Origin: Rivularia sp. PCC 7116
GTDB taxonomy: Bacteria > Cyanobacteriota > Cyanobacteriia > Cyanobacteriales > Nostocaceae
NCBI RefSeq assembly: GCF_000316665.1
Contig: NC_019678.1
Location: 4,774,001 to 4,838,000 of the forward strand
DNA length: 64,000 bases
Reading direction: 5' to 3'
A program made the position numbers and the translations under genes. Each line of letters begins with the position of its first letter. Position 1 is the first letter of the stretch. The notes beneath the pieces were generated by a model that was not told where the DNA came from, did not search any database, and worked only from the letters and a program-made list of their open reading frames with translations. Shown here piece by piece: positions 20,053 through 30,600 of this stretch.

Positions 20053-20084
20053 AGAAACCTAATTTTCTGAGATGCATAAATAAT

Positions 20085-20110
20085 GTAGAGACGTTGCAGT
20101 GCAACTTCTC
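20085..20110. repeat. GTAGAGACG inverted repeat, copy 1
   Basis: GAGACGTTGCA (20088-20098) against TGCAACTTCTC (20100-20110), ten of eleven positions pairing. Related copies are at 41583-41609 and 59851-59906. Confidence 0.6.
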
Positions 20111-20356
20111 CCAGTGTTTTAGGTTGTATAGATAATTGTGTAAAATTGCTTATTTTACTGCAATAACTTAGATCGCTTTGTATTTTAGCCCGCCGGGGAA
20201 TCAAATTCCCCATCTCATAGCAAAAGTCCTCTTAAAAGGACTAAAAACACAATTCAAAATTAATAGGCTTATCTAACGCTATTATTCAACTCCTAACTCC
20301 TAACTATCAAATAGCAATCACCAATTGCCTATTACCAATTACCAATTACCTTTACC

Positions 20357-21721
20357 CTAAAGAACGCTTTCGAGCAAATGCCGATACTGACTCTTCTGCT
20401 TGACACCTTTCAGTTCTTGTAACAATTCTTTATTTTTAAATATCTGTACCGTGGGCGTTCCGGTTACGTTTGCTTGTTGGGCTATTTCCCTATCCTTGTC
20501 GATATCAATTTCTACAAAGTGAATTTTACCGTCAAATTCATCCACTACTTTATTTAATATCGGCTTAAGTGTATGACAAGGACCACAACCAGGAGAAACA
20601 TACTTCACGATTAATGGGCGATCGCCATCGTGAAATATTTTTCTCAAAGCGTAACTTCCGATGTGACGTGTAGCATTGATATCAAAATCTTCTTCGGTAT
20701 CGGCGGCAGTTTTTTCTTCTTCTTGGGGTTTTAGTTCGTTGTTTTCTGGCTTTTGACTGAATTCTTGCAGCAATCCTTCAGCAGATAACCAACGCTCCGC
20801 TAACATCGCTCCCATACACCCGGAACCCGCTGCGGTAATTGCTTGACGAAATTCACGATCCTGCACGTCACCAACAGCATATACACCTTCTACGCTGGTT
20901 TCTACTGAAGATTTGGTCGCAATGTAACCAGCATCATCAAGCTCTAACTGTCCTTTAAATAAAGATGTGTTGGGGGTATGTCCGATAGCGTAAAATAATC
21001 CTTTAACGCTTAACTGGCTGTCTTCTCCAGTTTTGTTGTTGCGAATTTTGATTCCCTGCATATGGTTATCATCACCGAAAATATCCACGGCTTCGGTGTT
21101 CCAATGCACTTTAATTTTGGGATTACTCAAAACCCTATCTTGCATAGCTTTACTTGCCCGCATTTTATCGCTGCGAACTAATAAATTTACAGTATCGCCG
21201 TATTTAGTTAGGTAAATCGCTTCTTCCGCAGCTGAATCACCAGCGCCAATTACAGCCAACTCCGCACCGTGAAATATCGGAGTTGCCCCGTCACAAATTG
21301 CACAAGCAGAAATACCGCGACTCCAAAATGTATGCTCGCTGGGCAAACCCAAACGCTTCGCTGTCGCACCTGTTGCGATCGCAATGCTATGAGTTTTAAA
21401 CTCACGTTCGGAGGAGCGCACGGTAAACGGACGCTGGCTTAAATCAACAGAAATTACATCCTCAGTATATAGTTCAGCCCCCCAGCGTTCTGCTTGAGCC
21501 TTCATCTTATCCATCAATTCTGGGCCGGTAATACCTGCGGGGAAACCAGGAAAATTTTCTACCTCAGTAGTAGTCATCAACTGCCCGCCAGGTAGCCCCC
21601 CGACTTCAAAGCCTTCAAATACAACAGGTTTGAGATTTGCACGCCCTGCATAAATAGCAGCAGTATAACCCGCAGGACCAGAACCAATAATTACTAAATT
21701 TTCTACTTTTGGATTTGCCAT
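20357..21721 (-). CDS. trxB: NADPH-thioredoxin reductase fused to thioredoxin (NTRC)
   Basis: 454 residues. The N-terminal thioredoxin reductase has the FAD site [18 protein letters not shown], the redox pair C140/C143 in SACAICDG, the NADPH site [12 protein letters not shown] and the second FAD motif GVYAVGDV. A linker of about 45 acidic residues leads to a C-terminal thioredoxin with C379/C382 in [12 protein letters not shown] and the cis-proline loop TGTPTVQIF. This reductase-thioredoxin fusion is the NTRC of chloroplasts and some cyanobacteria; it uses NADPH to reduce 2-Cys peroxiredoxin and other targets. Stand-alone TrxB proteins end near residue 320, so the fusion is definite. Minus strand, monocistronic. 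Confidence 0.97.
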   Translation of the reverse strand: MANPKVENLVIIGSGPAGYTAAIYAGRANLKPVVFEGFEVGGLPGGQLMTTTEVENFPGFPAGITGPELMDKMKAQAERWGAELYTEDVISVDLSQRPFTVRSSEREFKTHSIAIATGATAKRLGLPSEHTFWSRGISACAICDGATPIFHGAELAVIGAGDSAAEEAIYLTKYGDTVNLLVRSDKMRASKAMQDRVLSNPKIKVHWNTEAVDIFGDDNHMQGIKIRNNKTGEDSQLSVKGLFYAIGHTPNTSLFKGQLELDDAGYIATKSSVETSVEGVYAVGDVQDREFRQAITAAGSGCMGAMLAERWLSAEGLLQEFSQKPENNELKPQEEEKTAADTEEDFDINATRHIGSYALRKIFHDGDRPLIVKYVSPGCGPCHTLKPILNKVVDEFDGKIHFVEIDIDKDREIAQQANVTGTPTVQIFKNKELLQELKGVKQKSQYRHLLESVL

Positions 21722-21839
21722 AATCTTTTAAGTAAACTCATAACCACTACGCTTTACATAGCATAGCAAATTTATTCTATTTTGTGGGAGTACGCTTTGG
21801 TATTAAGGCGGATAGGGATATCCACCCCACAAGATAAGA

Positions 21840-21975
21840 TAATAATCTTGAAATTATATTGTAGATTAAGCTTCCCCGGTCTGAAGACGCGGGGATTTCT
21901 GAAGAGTCCACAATCGAACTTTCTTAGGCTGACGTGTGATTGCGCGCAACGTATTCGGTTCCGGTAGATACCTAT
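21840..21975 (-). mobile_element. Probable right-end scar of an IS200/IS605-type (TnpB) element
   Basis: Read on the minus strand, a frame fragment KFDCGLFRNPRVFRPGKL is followed by a GC-rich imperfect hairpin, CCCCG-C-GTCT-TC-AGAC-CGGGG (five plus four base pairs with one bulged C, 21877-21897). A hairpin just inside the right end, directly after a TnpB C-terminal-like frame, is the usual arrangement of IS200/IS605 right ends and of the omega RNA carried there. No transposase gene remains. The call rests on pattern memory, so confidence is low. Confidence 0.35.
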
Positions 21976-22024
21976 GATGTTGCTGTAACGCACCATCGGA
22001 TCTAGAAACCTTAATTATTAATTA

Positions 22025-22672
22025 TTAAAGCGTGCGGTTCAAGCCCGCCCGGTCTCTTACCCAAGCCCGAAAAGCGCGAGTTGTCGCCATTTCCCCATTG
22101 ATTCGAGTCTCTTGAATAAATCGAGGAATTTCCTTTACAGGTACCTGAGCAAAAGTAGGGCTGTGTTCAACTTCTAGATATTGTCCATCATTAAGTATAT
22201 AAATTCTTAAAACGCTGCCATTAAACCGCCAAAATTCAGGAACGCCAATTGCAGCGTAAATTTTAAACTTGTCTACTTTTGGCTTTGAATATTCGACTTC
22301 TAACACCAAATCCGGCGGTGGATCGATATTCAAATCTATTTTTTCCTTATTTCTCACCCGGTATTCGTTTTGTATGTAGTAGCTGCTATCTGGCTCTCCA
22401 CCTCGTTCCAAATCATCCCGTGTCAAAGTTAACGAGCCAGAACGTTTGATTTCTAAGCTTAATTCCTCACACAATACTCCAGTAAATACTTCAATAACGC
22501 GATTTGAATTTTCGTGTGGCATATCTGGAGCCATAATTTCTAATGTCCCATTGTCGTATGCAAGTCTGGTGTTTCTTGAACTTCCCATGTCCGCTAGCAT
22601 CGCTTTGAAAGTTTGATAGCTGATGTTCTCAAGTAAAGTTCTAGTTTCTGCTGGTGTTGAGATTGCCACCAT
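22025..22672 (-). CDS. Uma2 family (DUF820) putative PD-(D/E)XK nuclease
   Basis: 215 residues. Order of motifs: YDNGTLEIMAPDMPHE, VIEVFTGVLCEEL, SLTLTRDDLERGGEPDSSYYI, then PPDLVLEVEYSKPKVDKFKIYAAIGVPEFWRF. The PD...EVE...K/Y series matches the nuclease core of the Uma2/DUF820 family, which is greatly expanded in cyanobacteria; its cellular role is not established, though many copies lie next to mobile DNA. Here it sits beside the probable TnpB scar. The start ATG at 22672 is the first in frame. Soluble, cytoplasmic. Confidence 0.93.
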   Translation of the reverse strand: MVAISTPAETRTLLENISYQTFKAMLADMGSSRNTRLAYDNGTLEIMAPDMPHENSNRVIEVFTGVLCEELSLEIKRSGSLTLTRDDLERGGEPDSSYYIQNEYRVRNKEKIDLNIDPPPDLVLEVEYSKPKVDKFKIYAAIGVPEFWRFNGSVLRIYILNDGQYLEVEHSPTFAQVPVKEIPRFIQETRINGEMATTRAFRAWVRDRAGLNRTL

Positions 22673-22897
22673 GTTGAAAATACCTCGCTTGAATTAGTTA
22701 TTTATTAGGGCTTTAACTTCTTTAAGGATTACACAATAGCCTTGTGTGAGTTGAAATTCTTGTAAAACAACCGTGAAAAAATAGTATTTGATGTTAGAAA
22801 TCAAAAAATATGGGAATACTAATGCTTGAGTCAGCCGTTGACTTAGGGTGATAAGTCTAGACGTGCCTGGGAAAAATTAGTATCAGGAGAAAATTCC

Positions 22898-24223
22898 ATG
22901 CAAGTTCAACCATCAGATTTACTGGAAAAAATTCGTCATCAATTTGACAGTGCCCCCTATCCAAGAATTCCTATTGATGAATCTCCCAAAGATAAACTTA
23001 ATACCCTCTACATTCATAATTTAGTAACAGCTTATTATTTCAGAAATCAGAAAGTTATAGATACCAAAGGAAAAGTTATTTTAGATGCTGGATGCGGTAG
23101 CGGATATAAATCCCTTGTACTAGCAGAAGCTAATCCAGGTGCAAAAATTATTGGTATTGATATTTCGGAAGAATCTATTAAATTAGCACGGCAACGTTTG
23201 GAGTTTCATGGCTTTGATAACGCGGAATTTCATGTTTTAGGAATAGATGATTTATCTCAGTCGAATTGGAAATTTGACTATATTAATTGTGATGAACTAC
23301 TTTATCTTTTTGATGACATCGGTAAAGCTTTAAAAGCAATGAAGGCAGTTTTAAAGCCAGAAGGAATTATTCGTAGCAATCTGCATAGTTCTATTCAACG
23401 TTTCAATTATTTCTGTGCCCAGAAAGTGTTTACCATGATGGGTTTAATGGATGGAAATCCAGAAGACTTAGAAATGGAAATTGTTGTAGAAATAATGAAG
23501 GCTTTAAAAGATACAGTCTACTTGAAAAAAATAACTTGGAATTCCAAATATGAAGGAGAACATGGAAAAGAAAAGATTTTAATGAATTATTTATTTCAGG
23601 GAGATAAAGGTTATACGATTGCTGAAATGTTCGATGGTTTTAGAACGGCAGACTTAGAATTTATCAGCATGGTGAATCAAGGGGAATGGAACTTAATAGA
23701 TTTATTTAAAGAGCCAGATAATTTACCTGCTTTTATTGCTATGAGTTTACCTGAATCAACAGTTGAGGAGCAGCTACAGTTATTTGAACTCATGCATCCG
23801 GTACACAGACTGCTTGATTTTTGGTGCGGGCATCCAAATCAAGCCCAGTCTTTTGTTCCAGTAGAAGAATGGACTGACTCTGTGTGGGAGAACGTTAAAG
23901 TACATTTGCACCCACAGCTAAGAACTCCTGATATTAGAGAAGAGCTAATAGCCTGCGTTACAGAAATAAGACCTTTTGCGCTCGCTAATTACTTACCAAT
24001 AGTAAAAGATTCCATCAGTATAGATAGTTCTATGGCATTTTGCTTTATTCCGTTATTAGACGAGCCCCAGTCTATGATGGCTTTAGTAGAACGCTGGAAA
24101 CAAGTCAGACCTTTAAATCCAGTGACTTTAGAACCTACAGATGTAAGCCAAGTCTTTTATATGTTGCAACAGTTATTTTCCAGACTTGAAAGCTTTGGTT
24201 ATGTGATGTTAGAGACAACATAG
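22898..24223 (+). CDS. SAM-dependent class I methyltransferase with large C-terminal extension
   Basis: 441 residues. Motif I ILDAGCGSGYKSLVLAEANP and the acidic Asp of IIGIDISEESI give a clear Methyltransf_25/31-type SAM site at about residues 60-100; FDYINCDELLYL is motif IV. The C-terminal 230 residues have no catalytic motif I recognise and include a Phe/Trp-rich segment. ATG at 22898 follows AGGAG at good spacing. It precedes the pilin-like gene (24446) by 222 bp on the same strand. Methylation of a sugar, lipid or protein in the neighbouring surface-structure locus is possible but not shown. Confidence 0.85.
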   Translation: MQVQPSDLLEKIRHQFDSAPYPRIPIDESPKDKLNTLYIHNLVTAYYFRNQKVIDTKGKVILDAGCGSGYKSLVLAEANPGAKIIGIDISEESIKLARQRLEFHGFDNAEFHVLGIDDLSQSNWKFDYINCDELLYLFDDIGKALKAMKAVLKPEGIIRSNLHSSIQRFNYFCAQKVFTMMGLMDGNPEDLEMEIVVEIMKALKDTVYLKKITWNSKYEGEHGKEKILMNYLFQGDKGYTIAEMFDGFRTADLEFISMVNQGEWNLIDLFKEPDNLPAFIAMSLPESTVEEQLQLFELMHPVHRLLDFWCGHPNQAQSFVPVEEWTDSVWENVKVHLHPQLRTPDIREELIACVTEIRPFALANYLPIVKDSISIDSSMAFCFIPLLDEPQSMMALVERWKQVRPLNPVTLEPTDVSQVFYMLQQLFSRLESFGYVMLETT

Positions 24224-24445
24224 TATTTTCAAAACCACTGTTTGTGGCAGTTGAGTAAATCTCCGCAGTAGGAATACTTCATTTTTTGGGAATGTATCAG
24301 CCCTTATATTGCATCAAAATCTTTGATGCTTAAAGGTTTTTCAAATTTCCGAAAAAAAAAATTCTCGAAAATGATAATAAAACTGACGAAATGGGTAAGT
24401 TACACCTAGAACTCAATAACCCATCCCCACCTAAAGGAAACACTA

Positions 24446-25009
24446 ATGAAAACCGAACTTAAAGCAAAGTTTTTACAAACCATTCTCCGCAACAAAAAAG
24501 AAAATGAAGGTTTTACCCTGATTGAATTGTTGGTTGTAATCATTATTATCGGTATTCTTTCGGCTATTGCGCTACCTTCTTTCTTAAACCAGGCGAACAA
24601 AGCTAGACAGTCTGAGGCGAAGCAATTTATTGGTTCTATTAACCGCGCTCAGCAAGCATACTACTTAGGCAATAATAATGAATTCACTACAGTTCTGACA
24701 GAACTTTCTCTAGGTATCAGACCAAATACAGATAACTATGTATATGACATTGGTGGTGCTAAAACAGCAAGCGAGTACGTTACCAATAAAGCTAGAGCGA
24801 AAGCCAGAGGTTTGAAATCTTATGCTGGTGTTGTTTATACTTCCGAGCAAGATGTAAGTGGTGTAAAAGAATTAATTACCCAAGCAATTACCTGCGAAGC
24901 AATAACACCATTAGCAAAAGCAGAAGCCAACGGTCAAACTGTTCCAGAAGCTAGAGCTAGTAAGCCTGAATGTCCCGCTCTTGCAGGTGGAATGAAGACT
25001 ATTCGCTAA
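24446..25009 (+). CDS. pilA: Type IV pilin-like protein (PilA family)
   Basis: 187 residues. Class III prepilin signal with a 22-residue basic leader, cut by PilD between Gly22 and Phe23, then FTLIELLVVIIIIGILSAIA: Glu27 is the conserved Glu5 of the mature pilin and the helix runs to about residue 60. The C-terminal globular part has two cysteines (150 and 176) that would close the D-region disulfide. Pilins of this kind build motility or adhesion pili on the cell surface. AAAGGA precedes the ATG. A terminator follows at 25077-25106. The next gene encodes an O-GlcNAc-transferase-like protein, hinting at glycosylation. Confidence 0.93.
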   Translation: MKTELKAKFLQTILRNKKENEGFTLIELLVVIIIIGILSAIALPSFLNQANKARQSEAKQFIGSINRAQQAYYLGNNNEFTTVLTELSLGIRPNTDNYVYDIGGAKTASEYVTNKARAKARGLKSYAGVVYTSEQDVSGVKELITQAITCEAITPLAKAEANGQTVPEARASKPECPALAGGMKTIR

Positions 25010-25076
25010 TTTAGTTGACTGCGTAGTTAACGGTATCTATCAAGTTAGCGGTTAATTAGTATAAATTATTGATTTT

Positions 25077-25106
25077 GAGTGAGTAGATTTAACTGCTCAC
25101 TCTTTT
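25077..25106 (+). terminator. Intrinsic terminator after the pilin gene
   Basis: GAGTGAGTAG (25077-25086) pairs with CTGCTCACTC (25093-25102), nine of ten positions, followed by TTTT. Placed 68 bp after the pilin stop codon, it would separate the pilin from the next gene. Confidence 0.75.
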
Positions 25107-25133
25107 GCATTGTTGTTACAAATATATTGAAAA

Positions 25134-27368
25134 ATGGTTGTAGAATCATCTATCACTCGTTGCCAAAAGAGCCAAGAACAAGCATTTGATTACTTGGAAA
25201 AAGGTGATTACGAGCAAGCTATAAAAATTTATCACGAATTGATTGAAATAGAACCGGACATCAAATCTTATTATTGGTATCTGGGGTTAACATTATTATT
25301 GCAAGGTGAAGAAGCGGATGCTCAAGCAACTTGGATGCTGGCAATGATGGAAGGAGAGCCAGAACAAGTTGAGTTGTGGAATGATGAATTAATTGAAATT
25401 TTAGAACATGAAGCCCAAAGACAAATAAAGTTAGAAAATTACTCTACAGCTTATTTATTGCGCCAATATATACAAGAATTTGCGCCGATTGATATTGATA
25501 ATTTATTGTGGCTAATTCAGCTTGCTATAAAATTAGAATTATTTTCTGGAGAGTATTTATCTGAGTTAGAAATTATTCATATACTGCAAAACTATAATTG
25601 CGAAAATGTTGATGTCAATTTATTTATTCAAACTATACAATTTATTTTAGATGCCGATGCATTACATCCATATTGCTTAGAATTTGTTGCAGCCTGCATT
25701 CCTTATTTAGGTAATTATTATAAATTTTTCGCCATTATACTAGTAGCAGCAGTCAAGCTTGCTTATTCTTTAGGTTTACCCAGTGAAGCGATAAAATTAG
25801 CCAAGATATGTTTACAAATAAATGACAAAGATACAGAATTATTACGTCATTTAGCGGCTTTTTATCAAAAAACTGGTAATTACGATGACGCAATAGCCAC
25901 AGCCAAGTATTGTTTAACTCTTTTACAAGATGAAACACTTTTAGATAAAGTTTATGGTAATCATCTGGTTTTAAAGACTTTAATTAATGCAGGTGGCTAC
26001 TGGGAAGAAGTACAAGAAGTTTTTAACCGTCACCAAAAGTTACTTGCTGATTTAATTGAAGAGCAACCCGAAATTAATGATAAAACTGATATTTCTCGAT
26101 TATTACTATCCGGATTTTTCTTTCCTTATTTAAAAGATAACCCCAAAATATATCGGCAGATTCAAAGTCAGTTAGCGACTTTATGCCAAAAGAACTTCCG
26201 AAATTACGCTAATACAAAAATTAGCTGGTACCAAAATCGGCAAACGACACAATCATCTTTAAAATCCAATCAACGTTTAAAAATCGGCTATATATCAAGC
26301 TGTTTCCGACAACATTCAGTAGGTTGGTTAGCCAGATGGTTGTTTGAATATCACAATAGAAAAGATTTTGAGCTATATGGTTACTTTGTCAACTATCAAC
26401 TCAACAATGATTCTCTACAAGAATGGTATATCGAACAATTTGATCAATACTATCAAATGGGCATCAGTAGCCCAGAAATTGCCAAGCAAATTGATCGAGA
26501 TGAAATTGATATTCTAATTGATTTGGATAGCTTGAGCGTTGACATTACTTGCGAAGTTATGGCTTTAAAACCAGCAAAAATTCAAGCAACTTGGCTGGGT
26601 TGGGATGCATCAGGGCTTCCTGCTATCGACTACTTTATTGCTGACTCTTATGTATTACCGGATAATGCCCAAGATTACTACTCGGAAAAAATTTGGCGTT
26701 TACCTCAAAGTTATATAGCAGTGGATGGTTTTGAAGTCGGTGTGCCAACTTTGAAAAGAGAAAATCTCAATATTCCTGAAGATGCTATCGTTTATTTCAG
26801 CGGGCAAGGAGGCTGCAAGCGTCATCCCGATACAGTACGTTTGCAAATGAGAATTTTAAAAGCTGTACCGAATAGCTATTTATTAATTAAAGGATTAGCC
26901 GATGAAAAAGCTATTCAAAACTTTTTTAATGAAATAGCAATTGCAGAAGGAGTCGAACCAAAATATTTACGATTTCTGCCTATGGTTTCTTCAGAAGCAA
27001 CCCACCGCGCTAATTTAGGAATCGCTGATGTGGTACTAGATACTTATCCTTATAATGGCGCAACTACAACTTTAGAAACTTTGTGGATGGGAATTCCTTT
27101 AGTAACTAAAGTTGGCGAACAATTTGTAGCACGAAATAGCTATACTATGATGATGAATGTCGGAATCAAAGAAGGAATTTCATGGAGCGATGAAGAATAT
27201 TTAGAATGGGGTATTCGTTTGGGTAAAGATGCCAAATTAAGACAAGACATTGCTTGGAAATTACATCAATCTCGTCAAACTGCGCCGCTATGGAATGCCA
27301 AACAGTTTACTTGTGAAATGGAAAAAGCTTATCAACAAATGTGGGTTAATTATATAAACGCTGAATAG
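25134..27368 (+). CDS. TPR protein with O-GlcNAc-transferase-like (GT41/SPINDLY) domain
   Basis: 744 residues. Residues about 10-330 are helical with TPR units, for example AFDYLEKGDYEQAIKIYHEL and HLAAFYQKTGNYDDAIATAK. From about 380 the GT41 catalytic part begins: RLKIGYISSCFRQHSVGWLA, then ILIDLDSLSVD, ATWLGWDASGLPAIDYFIAD, LPQSYIAVDG, RFLPMVSS and LDTYPYNGATTTLETLWMGIP, the series that marks OGT/SPINDLY enzymes. These transfer GlcNAc, fucose or other sugars to Ser/Thr of proteins in the cytoplasm. Its position just after a pilin gene makes pilin or another surface protein a candidate substrate; this is inference. A bidirectional terminator follows. Confidence 0.92.
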   Translation: MVVESSITRCQKSQEQAFDYLEKGDYEQAIKIYHELIEIEPDIKSYYWYLGLTLLLQGEEADAQATWMLAMMEGEPEQVELWNDELIEILEHEAQRQIKLENYSTAYLLRQYIQEFAPIDIDNLLWLIQLAIKLELFSGEYLSELEIIHILQNYNCENVDVNLFIQTIQFILDADALHPYCLEFVAACIPYLGNYYKFFAIILVAAVKLAYSLGLPSEAIKLAKICLQINDKDTELLRHLAAFYQKTGNYDDAIATAKYCLTLLQDETLLDKVYGNHLVLKTLINAGGYWEEVQEVFNRHQKLLADLIEEQPEINDKTDISRLLLSGFFFPYLKDNPKIYRQIQSQLATLCQKNFRNYANTKISWYQNRQTTQSSLKSNQRLKIGYISSCFRQHSVGWLARWLFEYHNRKDFELYGYFVNYQLNNDSLQEWYIEQFDQYYQMGISSPEIAKQIDRDEIDILIDLDSLSVDITCEVMALKPAKIQATWLGWDASGLPAIDYFIADSYVLPDNAQDYYSEKIWRLPQSYIAVDGFEVGVPTLKRENLNIPEDAIVYFSGQGGCKRHPDTVRLQMRILKAVPNSYLLIKGLADEKAIQNFFNEIAIAEGVEPKYLRFLPMVSSEATHRANLGIADVVLDTYPYNGATTTLETLWMGIPLVTKVGEQFVARNSYTMMMNVGIKEGISWSDEEYLEWGIRLGKDAKLRQDIAWKLHQSRQTAPLWNAKQFTCEMEKAYQQMWVNYINAE

Positions 27369-27376
27369 TCATAAAA

Positions 27377-27405
27377 AAACCCAGTTGATTCAAACAACTG
27401 GGTTT
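27377..27405. terminator. Bidirectional terminator between convergent genes
   Basis: Perfect 11-bp stem AAACCCAGTTG (27377-27387) / CAACTGGGTTT (27395-27405) with a seven-base loop. The plus-strand A-run before it gives a T-run on the minus strand, so it is strongest for minus-strand transcripts coming from the large fusion gene; on the plus strand only TTT follows. It sits nine bases after the stop of the OGT-like gene. Confidence 0.8.
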
Positions 27406-27417
27406 GTAACTAGATTA

Positions 27418-27597
27418 ATTGGGAGCATCCCAATGGCGGCAAAAAGCCCGCAGACTAAAAGCCTGGGGCAATACTACCAAGCCCGACGACCTGGGCTAAG
27501 AATCTTAGTAGCCCAGGTCGTCGGGCTTCGTTTATGTAGCCGCACCCTTGCAGGGTATCGGGTAAAATGTTTGTTCAAAATCGGGATGCTCCCGATT
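27418..27597. repeat. Nested palindromic element (REP/MITE-like), copy 2
   Basis: Outer arms are ATTGGGAGCATCCCAAT (27418-27434) and AATCGGGATGCTCCCGATT (27579-27597); each is itself a palindrome and they are inverted relative to each other. Inside, AAGCCCGACGACCTGGGCT (27479-27497) pairs perfectly with 27510-27528, and the loop continues the stem (CTAAGA/TCTTAG). A third hairpin ACCCTTGCAGGGT is at 27544-27556. On the minus strand the inner part resembles the element at 20005-20052. Confidence 0.75.
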
Positions 27598-27605
27598 AAG
27601 TTTTC

Positions 27606-30600
27606 TCAGACAACTTGCTGGTAAAATTCTTCCAAATTCATCGCATAAATCTTATCTCTATAAATATTGCGATGGTTCTCATTTTCTAAACTAATTTTAG
27701 CTTTGATACGAGTTAACAACATCTCCCATTGTTTTTCACTTAACTGGGGAAGTAATGATATTTCTAAGCCTTGAGTGATATCTATATCTTGCATTAGCAA
27801 GTTCATCGTGACGGCAGATAAAAGCATGGAAGCATATTCATCATCGCTATTGCTTATATCAATCAATAAAGTTGTATCTTTGGCATCATTTCTGGTTGCT
27901 AATGTTGAAATTACTTCTTGCAATTCTGCTGCAACAACTTCTTCTGACTGCGTCCAATCTGGGAAAATAATTAAATTAATTTCTTTGAGATTTAAAGCCT
28001 CAATTGTTGCGTTAATTAACACCTCACTTACAGTTTTAGCAGTTGATTGCCAAGTAAATTTCTTCGCTTGTTCAATTCCTCTATTAACTAATAATTGGCG
28101 AATACTTGGCTTTTGCACTTCACAAAGAGCATTTGCTAGTTCTTCTACATCATTATCGTCAATATAAATTGCTGCTTCCCCGGCAACTTCCGGAATAGAA
28201 GCATTATTGCAGGTGATTACCGGACATCCACAAGCCATTGCTTCAAGAATTGGTAAACCAAAACCTTCATAGGTTGAGGGATAAACCAGCGCGATCGCAC
28301 CGTTGTAAGCCATTGCTAATTCTTCATCATCCAATTGCAGCATATGCACCGTACTCCCGTAGGTACAAGCTCTCCATTCAGGTACTAAAACACCACCGTT
28401 ACCCGTACAAACAATATCAAAAGCATGACTAATCGGAAGTTTGGCAAATGCTTCAAAAAACAGAGTACTATTTTTATAGCCAGTAGAAGGGCCAACTAAT
28501 AGAAAATAAGGTTTAACGATACCATATTTAGTTTTGAAAGCATTGATTTCTTCTGGCAATCCCGGACAAAAATAATCTTGAACTCCTAATAAAGCTACAG
28601 TAATAGCATCTGGATTAATATCGGGGAAGCATTTAACTAAATCTTGGGCTGTATTTTCAGAAATGGTAATATATGACGAAGCTTGTCGAATTGCATGATG
28701 CTTTTCTCGCCACATGTGATGATTTAAATCCCAACCCATAATCTCTGGAATCATGTCATATGCCATGAATACAGAAGGAGTTGTTAAAGGTGTTGTGTAG
28801 TAAGAAGAAATAAATAAATTAGCTTCTTCTTCATCACATATTTGTTGAAGTATTTCTCGATCGTTATCGGTATCGCTATAGTCATATTCGGGAATTTCGC
28901 GGTATCTAATACCCGAAATTTTCGGAGCAGTACCGGCTCTATCTAAAACAATAATATGTTTAGCAAAATCATTCGTAGCCCATTCTTCCAATAGCGATTT
29001 CCAAACCCGAGCAATTCCCGTTTTATATAATTGGAAAAATACGCCGTCAATTAGTATTGTTGGAACTGATTTTTCATAATGAACAACTCTTTTATCTATT
29101 TCCTCTTGCTGCAAAAATCGCCATTCAGTAGAATGCTTTTCTGCTTGAGCAATCGGTACTATACCGTATGAATCAGCTTGAGCTACCAAAGTATCATCGC
29201 CAACCCAAGCAAAATAATCGCGCAATAGTACTGGGAATTTAGTTTGTTCCTGCAAAGCTGCCCATTGAGAAATAGCACCTTTATACCCGTAATATTCTTC
29301 TTTAAACTTTAATTGTTCTTGTGTCGCATATGCAAAATGCTGAAAAATTAAGTTGTGTGATTCCGTTTCTTCATGCTTAAAAGGATTTACCGCAGCAACA
29401 TTTTGTAGTTCTCCATCAGGTAGTTTTTCAACTAACACTGGTGGTTCGTGTGCAGCCCAAACATATCCTGGTTTAAATCTCCAAGTTCTTAACCATTCTT
29501 GTTGTGGGTTTTGAGCATAACAGTTACGAGTACTTATCAGCAGATTTTCTCCAACAAAATACCAACACCAGTAAAAAGCTGCCGTTTTTTCGGGATTTTT
29601 AATAAATAATTCTCTGGCTGTAGATAGCTGTTCAAAAGTCCATAATTCATCTACATCTACTTGCCACAACAAGCATTCTTCTTGAATATTTCCTAGAGGA
29701 GCATTAGTCATTTCTCGCTTACCTTCCCAGAAAACACCTTCCGGCTTACGGTAAACGGTAATATTATCTGGATAAAGCCTTTTTAGTTCATCAATATATT
29801 CGCTAGTACCATCAATACTAAGTCCCGAATTATGAATTTCACTACTTATATGTCCACCATTTCTAATACTCCAAGCCGTATCATGCTTTAAATCCGCAAC
29901 ACCTTCTACAATATGCCAATGCCATTTTAAAGGTAGTTGTTTAAATATATCAATGTGATATTTGATAAAAGGCTGACCGTTTAAAACTATAGTAAAGAAA
30001 TGAATCGGTAGTTCCGATGTCAATCCATACCGAGAAACTTGCAAACTTTTTTGAGCGCAAGCAAGTGTTGATGAATACTCATGATTAACTAAACTTGGTT
30101 TTGCAATATCATGCCATACCCGTTCGCAACCAGGCCAAGTATGTATTACATCATGAAATGCTATCCATCCATCATCTTTTACTAATGGAAAAGACAATTC
30201 AAAATCTTTTAATACATCCAAAAACTGATGAGAACCATCAATAAAAATAAAGTCTATTTTTTTACTTTCAGTTAATTCATTCCATTGCTTTAATGCTTCA
30301 TGGGAGTAGCTACGTAGAGGTACTACATATTCTTCAAGACCATTTTGTTGAATATTTTGCTGCCAAATATCAAAGAATTGCCGTTCGGAAAAATCTGAAT
30401 CGTTACCATCCCATGTATCAATACAATAAATTTTTCGTTTAGTACCGATACAAGCATATCCCATAGCAACTGTAGATCGTCCTTTAAAAGAGCCTATTTC
30501 AACAATTACAGCATCTTCTGAAAGACTTTTTACTTTTTCAAATAAGTACTTTTCTTGACCGGGAAGCATATAACCTTCTACTGCTTCTACTGCCGGTTGA

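Larger units (their letters stand above)
19864..20356. other. Repeat-rich intergenic region
   Basis: 493 bp with no coding frame. It contains several palindromes: ACCCT/AGGGT at 20005-20017, AGCCCGT/ACGGGCT at 20034-20051, GAGACGTTGCA/TGCAACTTCTC at 20088-20110, and GGGGAAT/ATTCCCC at 20195-20211, plus CCAATTA heptamers near 20331-20350. It is a sink for small repeated elements between the NTRC and ABC permease genes. Confidence 0.7.
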
